A stretch of DNA of 6,791 bases, taken from Conexibacteraceae bacterium (GTDB taxonomy: Bacteria > Actinomycetota > Thermoleophilia > Solirubrobacterales > Solirubrobacteraceae). A model generated the notes under the pieces. The model searched no databases. It worked only from the letters and a program-made list of their open reading frames with translations, and was not told the origin of the DNA. Location: contig WQWK01000108.1 of the NCBI GenBank assembly GCA_009785395.1, positions 1-6,791 on the forward strand. The letters are read 5' to 3'. The position numbers and the translations under genes are program-made. The first letter of the stretch is position 1. Each line of letters starts with the position of its first letter. This document shows positions 1 through 5,478 of the stretch, in pieces.

Positions 1-1083
1 AGCTATCTCGCAGTCATCAAGGTCGTCGGAATCGGCGGCGGCGGCACCAACGCGGTCAACCGGATGGTCGACGCAGGTCTGCGCGGCGTCGAGTTCATCG
101 CGGCCAACACGGACTCGCAGGCGCTGCAGATGTGCGATGCCGACATCAAGCTCAACATCGGCACCGAACTGACGAAGGGACTGGGCGCAGGCGCCAACCC
201 GGAGATCGGGTCGGGCGCGGCAGCCGAATCGCGCGATGACATCAAGGAGGCGCTGAAGGGCGCTGACATGGTGTTCGTCACCGCCGGCGAGGGCGGTGGC
301 ACGGGCACCGGCGCGGCGCCGGTGATCGCCGACATCGCCAAGAACGAGATCGGCGCGCTGACCGTCGGTGTCGTCACCCGCCCGTTCGGCTTCGAGGGCA
401 CGCAGCGCGCGCGCCAGGCGCAGGCCGGCATCGAGAAGCTGCGCGAGTTCGTCGACACGCTGATCGTGATTCCGAACGAGAAGCTGCTGTCCGTCGTCGA
501 GCGGCGCGCTTCGCTGACGGACGCGCTCAAGGAAGCGGACAACGTCCTGCGCCAGGGCGTCCAGGGCATCACCGACCTGATCACGATCCCCGGCCTGATC
601 AACCTCGACTTCGCGGATGTGCGGACGATCATGACCGACGCCGGCTCGGCGCTGATGGGCATCGGCAGCTCGAGCGGTGAGAACCGGGCGGCCGAGGCCG
701 CCAAGGAGGCGATCTCCTCGCCGCTGCTCGAGGAGTCGGTCGAGGGCGCAAACGGCATCCTGCTCAACATCACCGGCGGTCACGACCTCGGGCTGTTCGA
801 GGTCAACGAGGCCGCCGAGATCGTTCAGAGCGCGGCCGACGCCAACGCCAACATCATCTTCGGCGCGGTGATCGACGAGTCGATGACCGACGAGGTGCGG
901 GTGACCGTGATCGCCACCGGGTTCGACAAGGAACACCGGGCCGCGGCCCGCGAGTCCGAGCGTGGCGGACCGTCCCCGCGCCGTGGGACGGACCGCGAGG
1001 TCAGGTTCGACGACCGGCAGCGCCGCTCGCTCGAGCTCAGCGACGACGACATCGACATCCCGTCGTTCCTGAAGGACCGCTGA
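1..1083 (+). CDS. ftsZ: Cell division protein FtsZ (5'-truncated by window edge)
   Basis: FtsZ is the tubulin-like GTPase that polymerises at midcell into the Z-ring and recruits the cytokinetic machinery. The reading frame is open from base 1 and gives 360 residues. By comparison with actinobacterial FtsZ, which has a few residues before [14 protein letters not shown], only about 6-10 N-terminal residues are missing. Visible motifs, in fragment numbering, are the glycine-rich nucleotide loop [13 protein letters not shown] (about 10-22), the tubulin signature GGGTGTG (98-104) and the T7 catalytic loop NLDFADVR (201-208), whose acidic residues complete GTP hydrolysis across the subunit interface. 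The core ends near VIATGFD (about 310). A short Arg/Asp/Glu-rich linker of roughly 35-40 residues follows, then the conserved C-terminal peptide [13 protein letters not shown], which in the family binds partners such as SepF, FtsA or FtsW. The stop is TGA at 1081. Identity is certain; the start lies outside the window. Confidence 0.98.
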   Translation, partial: SYLAVIKVVGIGGGGTNAVNRMVDAGLRGVEFIAANTDSQALQMCDADIKLNIGTELTKGLGAGANPEIGSGAAAESRDDIKEALKGADMVFVTAGEGGGTGTGAAPVIADIAKNEIGALTVGVVTRPFGFEGTQRARQAQAGIEKLREFVDTLIVIPNEKLLSVVERRASLTDALKEADNVLRQGVQGITDLITIPGLINLDFADVRTIMTDAGSALMGIGSSSGENRAAEAAKEAISSPLLEESVEGANGILLNITGGHDLGLFEVNEAAEIVQSAADANANIIFGAVIDESMTDEVRVTVIATGFDKEHRAAARESERGGPSPRRGTDREVRFDDRQRRSLELSDDDIDIPSFLKDR

Positions 1084-1114
1084 GCAAGCCTTCCGCCGAA
1101 TCGCCACCGGCGGC

Positions 1115-1128
1115 TATACGCTGCGGGA
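1115..1128 (+). promoter_or_regulatory. Probable -10 element for a leaderless gcvT transcript
   Basis: The 45-base gap between ftsZ and gcvT contains TATACGCT. This can be read as TATACG (1115-1120) or as the actinobacterial TAnnnT form TACGCT (1117-1122). With the second reading, the GTG start codon at 1129 begins 6 nt after the hexamer, the spacing expected when transcription begins at the first base of the start codon. No Shine-Dalgarno sequence sits at normal distance; the GGGAG at 1125-1129 runs into the start codon. A -35 box is not convincing (TTCCGC at 1091 is a weak candidate). This would give the gcv operon its own promoter independent of ftsZ. The call is inferred from spacing and motif only. 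Confidence 0.5.
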
Positions 1129-2247
1129 GTGGCCGACGCGCAGACGGACACCTCGCCGACGGAAACCCTGAAGCGCACCCCGCTCCACGCGGCGCACGTC
1201 GCCGCGGGCGCGAAGCTCGTGCCGTTCGCGGGCTGGGAGATGCCGATCCAGTACACGGGGATCCGCGAGGAGCACCTGGCGGTGCGCTCGGGCGCGGGCG
1301 TCTTCGACGTTTCGCACATGGGCCAGATCCAGACCAGGGGACCGCAGGCGTTCGAGCGTCTGCAGCGTCTGACCTCCAACGATCTGCGGCGCTTGCCCGA
1401 GGGCGGCGCCCAGTACGGCCTGCTCTGCAACGAGCGCGGCGGCGTGCTGGACGATCTCTTTACCTACCGGCTCGGCGAGCGCTGCTTCCTGACCATCACC
1501 AACGCCGCCAACCACGACCGGGACCTCGCCTGGATGCGGTCGCACGCCCAGGAGTACGACGCCGACCTGCGCGATTGCGCGGCCGGCTTCGCGATGCTCG
1601 CGGTGCAGGGTCCCAGGGCGCGCTCTCTCGTGGGCGCGCTCGCCGACGGCTCGCTGCCGCCGCGCCTGCACTGCATGGAGCGCAGTGTGGCCGGCGTGCC
1701 GGTGCTGGCCTGCGGCACCGGCTACACCGGCGAGGACGGGGTCGAGCTGCTGGTCGAGCCGGACCACGCGATGACGCTCTGGGCGGCAATCGTGAACGCG
1801 GGCGCCCAGCCGGCCGGCCTCGGCGCGCGCGACACGTTGCGGCTCGAGGCGTGCTTTCACCTCTACGGCAACGACCTCGACGAGGACCACGACCCGATCG
1901 CCGCCGGGCTCGGGTGGGCGTGTGCGGAGCAGACAGATTTCATCGGCGCGGAGCCGATCTCTGAAGTGCGGGCAAGCAAGCCCGCACTGAAGCTGATCCC
2001 GTTTGTGATCGATGGTCCCGGCATCGCCCGCCAGGGGAACGCGGTTTTGTCCCCACCCACCCACCCCGACGCCATCGGCGGTGTCGTGACGAGCGGCAGT
2101 TTCTCGCCGAGCCTGGAGCGCGGCATCGGCATGGCGTACGTTTCAGCAGACCGCGCGCAACCCGGGACGCGCTTTCAGATCGATGTCCGCGGCACGCCCC
2201 GCGAGGCGGTCGTGCAATCAAAGCCCCTCTATCGAAAGGACCCGTAG
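1129..2247 (+). CDS. gcvT: Glycine cleavage system T-protein (aminomethyltransferase)
   Basis: GcvT takes the aminomethyl group held on lipoyl-GcvH, releases ammonia and passes the one-carbon unit to tetrahydrofolate, giving 5,10-methylene-THF. The 372-residue product matches the usual family length of 360-375. Family blocks seen: LKRTPLHAAHVAAGAKLVPFAGWEMPIQY-like N-terminus (14-42), FDVSHMGQ (59-66), TSNDL (82-86), GGVLDDLF with Asp108/Asp109 (the catalytic aspartate region), GTGYTGEDGVELLVE (196-210, folate-site glutamate region) and GLGARDTLRLEA (230-241). The C-terminal GCV_T_C barrel (about 275-370) includes GGVVTSGSFSPSLERGIGMAYV-type residues. The GTG start at 1129 is preferred because it lies upstream of the conserved TPLH block and there is no other good start before it. 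It adds about 15 poorly conserved residues. It heads the gcv operon, and its TAG stop directly abuts the gcvH ATG. No glycine riboswitch fits in the 45 bases upstream. Confidence 0.96.
   Translation: MADAQTDTSPTETLKRTPLHAAHVAAGAKLVPFAGWEMPIQYTGIREEHLAVRSGAGVFDVSHMGQIQTRGPQAFERLQRLTSNDLRRLPEGGAQYGLLCNERGGVLDDLFTYRLGERCFLTITNAANHDRDLAWMRSHAQEYDADLRDCAAGFAMLAVQGPRARSLVGALADGSLPPRLHCMERSVAGVPVLACGTGYTGEDGVELLVEPDHAMTLWAAIVNAGAQPAGLGARDTLRLEACFHLYGNDLDEDHDPIAAGLGWACAEQTDFIGAEPISEVRASKPALKLIPFVIDGPGIARQGNAVLSPPTHPDAIGGVVTSGSFSPSLERGIGMAYVSADRAQPGTRFQIDVRGTPREAVVQSKPLYRKDP
1965..1988. repeat. Perfect 9-bp inverted repeat inside gcvT
   Basis: The arms AGTGCGGGC (1965-1973) and GCCCGCACT (1980-1988) are exact reverse complements separated by the six-base loop AAGCAA. 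They lie in the gcvT linker before the C-terminal domain (residues roughly 279-287). A transcript could fold into a compact stem-loop here. In DNA of this composition, a 9-bp perfect stem with a short loop is expected about once per window by chance, so no function is assigned. Confidence 0.35.
2234..2240 (+). promoter_or_regulatory. Shine-Dalgarno for gcvH
   Basis: GAAAGGA at 2234-2240 lies within the last codons of gcvT, 7 nt before the gcvH ATG at 2248. The spacing and purine content fit a standard ribosome binding site and settle the gcvH start, which follows the gcvT stop codon with no gap. Confidence 0.7.
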
Positions 2248-2634
2248 ATGGCCGACGCGAGCTACCCCGACGACCTGCGGTACCACCCGGAGCACGACTG
2301 GGCGCGGATCGAAGGGGACGAGGCGACGTTCGGGATCACCTGGTACGCGCAGGACACGCTGGGTGAGGTCGTGTTCTTCACGCCGCCGGCGGTCGGCACC
2401 GTGCTCACCAAGGACGTGGAGTACACGGAGGTCGAGTCCGTGAAGGCCGTCTCGGACGTGATCGCGCCGCTGTCGGGTGAGGTGATCGCGACCAACAGCG
2501 AGCTCGGGGAAAATCCGCAGACGATCAACGAGGACCCGTACGGTGAGGGCTGGTTCGTGCGCGTGAAGCTCTCAGACCCGAGTGAGGCCGACAGCCTGAT
2601 GGACGCCGCGGCGTACGTGGCGACGCTGTCTTGA
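2248..2634 (+). CDS. gcvH: Glycine cleavage system H-protein (lipoyl carrier)
   Basis: GcvH carries a lipoyl arm that shuttles the aminomethyl intermediate from the P-protein to the T-protein and is then reoxidised by the L-protein. The 128-residue product has the family length. It opens with the typical YPDDLRYHPEHDWARIEGDE stretch (6-25), followed by GITWYAQDTLGEVVFF (29-44). The lipoylation site is in EVESVKAVSD (61-70), where Lys66 is the modified lysine. The second half of the hammerhead fold carries IAPLSGEVIATNSEL, and the C-terminus ends in the usual DPYGEGWFVRVKLSDPSEADSLMDAAAYVATL pattern. The ATG follows the gcvT TAG directly with a good Shine-Dalgarno. The last four bases overlap the TTG start of gcvPA (TTGA). 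Lipoylation requires LipA/LipB or LplA encoded elsewhere. Confidence 0.98.
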   Translation: MADASYPDDLRYHPEHDWARIEGDEATFGITWYAQDTLGEVVFFTPPAVGTVLTKDVEYTEVESVKAVSDVIAPLSGEVIATNSELGENPQTINEDPYGEGWFVRVKLSDPSEADSLMDAAAYVATLS

Positions 2635-3947
2635 GTAGGTACACATCTGTCACCGATGACGACCTGCGCGAGATGCTCGCGACGATCGGCGTCGGGACGG
2701 TCGAGGAGCTGTTCGCGGATGTGCCGTCCGGTCTGCGCCTCGCCGGCCCGCTGGCTATCGAGGATGGGCGCTCCGAGCACGAGGTCTACACCGAGCTGCG
2801 GGAGTTGGCGGCGCGCAACGTGAGCGCCGATGACGAGGTCACGTTCGCGGGCGCCGGCATGTACGACCACTATGTGCCGGCGCTGGTCGACGCGATCATC
2901 TCGCGCTCGGAGTTCCTCACGCCGTACACGCCCTACCAGCCCGAGGTCTCGCAGGGGGGCCTGCAGGCGATGTTCGAGTACCAGACGGCGATCAGCGAGC
3001 TGACGGGCCTGCCGGTCTCCAACGCGTCTGTCTACGAGGGCCCGAGCGCGGTCGCGGCGGCAGGCTATGTGGCCAAACAGCACAACGGGCGGCGGCGGTT
3101 CGTCGTCTCCGAGGGCGTGCACCCGCACGCGATCGAGGCGCTCGCGACTTTGGCCCACGGCTGGCGGATGCAGGTGGAGGTCGTGGCGTTGGTGGACGGG
3201 GTGACCGCACTGCCGGAGCTCGACGAGGATGTCAGCGCCGTGATCGTCGCGCAGCCGAACTTCGTGGGCGCGGTTGAGCGCCTCGAGCCGATCGCCGACG
3301 CGGCCCACGCGGTCGGCGCCCTGGCGATCTGCAGCGCCGACCCGATCCCGCTCGGGCTGCTGCAGGCACCGGGCGCGCAGGGCATCGACATCGTAGTCGG
3401 CGAGGGGCAGACGCTCGGCAACCGGCTCGATTTCGGCGGGCCCTCGTTCGGGTTCTTCGCGGTCACGGACGCGCTCGTGCGGCGGCTGCCGGGACGGCTC
3501 GCGGGGGAGACGACCGACCTCGAGGGCAGGCGAGGGTACGTGCTGACGCTGCAGACGCGCGAACAGCACATCCGGCGCGACAAGGCCACCTCCAACATCT
3601 GCACGGCACAGGCGCTGAACGCCCTGGCCGGGATCATCTACCTGAGCTGGCTCGGGCGCCGCGGGCTGGTCGAGCTGGCCGAGCTGCTGGTGCAGCGGAC
3701 GGCCTATGCGCGGGAGCGGCTGGCCGCGATCAACGGGGTCACCCTGTCCCATCAGCAGCCCGTCGTGCGCGAGTTTCCGATCCGGGTCGACGGTGACCTG
3801 GACGCCGTGATCGAGTACTGCGTGACGCACGGCATCAACCCCGGGTACCGGCTGTCCGAGCGCGAACTCCTGGTTGCGATCACGGAGCAGCGGACACGCG
3901 CCGAGATCGACACGCTGGCCGAGGCGATCGAGGAGGCGCTCGTATGA
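2631..3947 (+). CDS. gcvPA: Glycine dehydrogenase (decarboxylating) subunit 1, P-protein alpha
   Basis: GcvPA is the N-terminal-half homologue of the P-protein. With GcvPB it forms the PLP enzyme that decarboxylates glycine and loads the aminomethyl group on lipoyl-GcvH. The 438-residue product fits the usual 435-450. Signature blocks: MYDHYVPALVDAI (77-89), TPYTPYQPEVSQGGLQAMFEY (97-117), ELTGLPVSNASVYEG (123-137), VVGEGQTLG (255-263) with FGGPSFGFF (268-276), and LQTREQHIRRDKATSNIC (307-324). It lacks the PLP-binding lysine, as expected, because that lies in GcvPB. The TTG start at 2631 overlaps the gcvH stop (TTGA). It is chosen because the conserved RYTSVTDDDLREML N-terminus lies directly after it and the next Met is inside that block. 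No clear Shine-Dalgarno precedes it, so translation probably depends on ribosomes finishing gcvH. Its end overlaps the gcvPB start (ATGA). Confidence 0.97.
   Translation: MSRYTSVTDDDLREMLATIGVGTVEELFADVPSGLRLAGPLAIEDGRSEHEVYTELRELAARNVSADDEVTFAGAGMYDHYVPALVDAIISRSEFLTPYTPYQPEVSQGGLQAMFEYQTAISELTGLPVSNASVYEGPSAVAAAGYVAKQHNGRRRFVVSEGVHPHAIEALATLAHGWRMQVEVVALVDGVTALPELDEDVSAVIVAQPNFVGAVERLEPIADAAHAVGALAICSADPIPLGLLQAPGAQGIDIVVGEGQTLGNRLDFGGPSFGFFAVTDALVRRLPGRLAGETTDLEGRRGYVLTLQTREQHIRRDKATSNICTAQALNALAGIIYLSWLGRRGLVELAELLVQRTAYARERLAAINGVTLSHQQPVVREFPIRVDGDLDAVIEYCVTHGINPGYRLSERELLVAITEQRTRAEIDTLAEAIEEALV
3930..3936 (+). promoter_or_regulatory. Shine-Dalgarno for gcvPB
   Basis: GAGGAGG at 3930-3936, within the last codons of gcvPA, sits 7 nt before the gcvPB ATG at 3944. 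This strong site selects the ATG that overlaps the gcvPA stop as ATGA. Confidence 0.75.
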
Positions 3948-5464
3948 GCACCTCGGAGCAGCCCCGCGTGCAGGGCTTCATCGCGGCGGCGGATGACGAG
4001 CTCACGATCTACGAGCGCTCGCGGCCAGGCCGGCGCGCGTTCGCGGCACCGGCGCTGGGCGTGCCCGAGCGCCCGCTCGACGAATTGATCCCCGCCGCCC
4101 TGCGCCGCCCGGAGCCGGCGGCGCTGCCGGAGGTCTCCGAGCCCGAGATCGTGCGCCACTACAACCGCCTGAGCAAGCGCAACTTCGACCTCGACACCGG
4201 CTTCTACCCGCTCGGATCGTGCACGATGAAGCACAACCCGAAGCTGCACGAGCGCGTCGCCGCGCTGCCGGGAAACGCCCGGCTGCATCCGCACCAGCGC
4301 CCGGCGGCGGCGCAGGGCGCGCTCGAGCTCATGTGGAAGCTGCAGGAGGCGCTCGGCGAGATCTCGGGTCTGCCGCACGTGTCGCTGCAGCCGAGCGCCG
4401 GCTCGCACGGCGAGCTCGCCGGGGTGCTGCTGACCCGCGCCTACCACGCGGACCGCGGCGAGCAACGCACCAAGGTGCTGACCCCCGACACGGCCCACGG
4501 GACGAACCCCGCGACGGTCACGATGGCCGGCTACGAGCTCGTCAAGATCGCGACCGACGCCGACGGCAACGTCGACATCGAGGATCTCCGCGCGAAGGCG
4601 ACGACCGATGTCGCCTGCCTGATGCTGACAAACCCCTCGACCCTGGGGCTGTTCGAGCGGCACATCGAGGAGATCGAGCGGACCATCCACGGAGTCGGCG
4701 CGACGCTGTACTACGACGGCGCCAACCTCAACGCGATCATGGGCATCAGCCGGCCGGGCGACATGGGCTTTGACATCGTGCACTTCAACCTGCACAAGTC
4801 GTTCACGCAGCCGCACGGTGGCGGTGGCCCCGGCGCCGGACCGATCGCCGTGGCGGAGCGGATCGAGCCGTTCCTGCCGCGGCCGCAGGTCGTCAGGCGC
4901 GACGACGGGACCTACGACCTGGACAGCGATCGCCCCAGGTCGATCGGCCGCCTGCGCGGCTTCCAGGGCAATTACGGGGTGTTCGTGCGTGCCTATGCGT
5001 ACGTCCGCTCGCTCGGCGCGGCGGGCCTGCGGGAGGTCTCTGAGGTTGCGGTGCTGAACGCCAACTACCTGCTCGCGCGGCTGCGCGAGGAGGGTGTCCT
5101 CGAGCACCTGCCGGCCGCCTATGACCGCCTGTGCATGCACGAGTTCGTGCTCTCCGGGGGGCCGATGAAGCGCGAGCTCGGCATCAGGACACTGGACGTC
5201 GCCAAGCGGCTGCTCGACCACGGGGTGCACCCGCCCACGGTGTACTTCCCGCTGATCGTCGAGGAGGCGCTGCTGATCGAGCCGACGGAGACCGAGACGC
5301 GCGAGACGCTCGACCGTTTCGCCACGATCGTCGCGACGATCCTGCGGGAGGCCGCCGAGGATCCCGAGATCGCGCGCGGGGCGCCCTACACGACACCGGT
5401 GCGCAGGCTCGACGAGGCGGGCGCGGCCCGGCATCCGCGTCTCCGCGCTACCTTCGCCGAATGA
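3944..5464 (+). CDS. gcvPB: Glycine dehydrogenase (decarboxylating) subunit 2, P-protein beta
   Basis: GcvPB is the C-terminal-half homologue of the P-protein and holds the PLP cofactor for glycine decarboxylation in the GcvPA/GcvPB heterotetramer. The product is 506 residues, in line with the 480-510 of the family. Motifs in order: YPLGSCTMKHNPK (88-100), LQPSAGSHGELAG (148-160), PDTAHGTNPATVTMAGYE (181-198), YYDGANLNAIMG (256-267, with Asp258 in the position expected to contact the PLP pyridine nitrogen) and HFNLHKSFTQPHGGGGPGAG (280-299). Lys285 is the Schiff-base lysine, and the glycine-rich loop follows it. The C-terminus keeps the YTTPVRRLDEAGAARHP pattern. It is translated from an ATG that overlaps the gcvPA stop and has a strong Shine-Dalgarno. 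Its TGA stop overlaps the ATG of a five-codon mini-ORF, and the peptidase gene starts 10 nt after it. No frameshift or missing active-site residue was seen. Confidence 0.98.
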   Translation: MSTSEQPRVQGFIAAADDELTIYERSRPGRRAFAAPALGVPERPLDELIPAALRRPEPAALPEVSEPEIVRHYNRLSKRNFDLDTGFYPLGSCTMKHNPKLHERVAALPGNARLHPHQRPAAAQGALELMWKLQEALGEISGLPHVSLQPSAGSHGELAGVLLTRAYHADRGEQRTKVLTPDTAHGTNPATVTMAGYELVKIATDADGNVDIEDLRAKATTDVACLMLTNPSTLGLFERHIEEIERTIHGVGATLYYDGANLNAIMGISRPGDMGFDIVHFNLHKSFTQPHGGGGPGAGPIAVAERIEPFLPRPQVVRRDDGTYDLDSDRPRSIGRLRGFQGNYGVFVRAYAYVRSLGAAGLREVSEVAVLNANYLLARLREEGVLEHLPAAYDRLCMHEFVLSGGPMKRELGIRTLDVAKRLLDHGVHPPTVYFPLIVEEALLIEPTETETRETLDRFATIVATILREAAEDPEIARGAPYTTPVRRLDEAGAARHPRLRATFAE

Positions 5465-5478
5465 GCCGCGCCGCATGA
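5461..5478 (+). other. Five-codon mini-ORF bridging gcvPB and the peptidase gene
   Basis: ATG at 5461 overlaps the gcvPB stop (ATGA) and opens a frame of five codons, MSRAA. Its TGA (5476-5478) overlaps the peptidase ATG at 5475, again as ATGA. The octamer ATGAGCCG occurs at both 5461 and 5475. Neither ATG has a good Shine-Dalgarno. The arrangement could pass terminating ribosomes from gcvPB to the peptidase by two successive reinitiations. It could also be a by-product of a 14-base near-duplication around the start. Nothing shows that the pentapeptide itself matters. Confidence 0.35.

Noticed and set aside
1084..1128. Glycine riboswitch or attenuator before gcvT
   Set aside because: The gap is only 45 bases. 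The sole pairing seen (CCGCC at 1093 with GGCGG at 1109) is 5 bp, and there is no room for a glycine aptamer.
1930..2060. Slightly lower GC in the gcvT C-terminal region as a sign of recombination
   Set aside because: The dip is small, the GcvT fold motifs continue normally across it, and no repeat or break flanks it.
3..2064. Long - strand frames antisense to ftsZ and gcvT (3-773, 825-1430, 1114-2064)
   Set aside because: They are mirror frames of two strongly conserved genes, with no domains or plausible translation signals.
2262..3830. A 522-codon open frame on the - strand, antisense to gcvH and gcvPA
   Set aside because: Same reasoning: composition is that of a mirror frame, and the + strand carries conserved family motifs throughout.
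3752..5476. A 574-codon open frame on the - strand, antisense to gcvPB
   Set aside because: It is fully antisense to a clear gcvPB, its product is Arg/His/Ala/Val-rich with no recognisable domain, and such long mirror frames are common in GC-rich genes.
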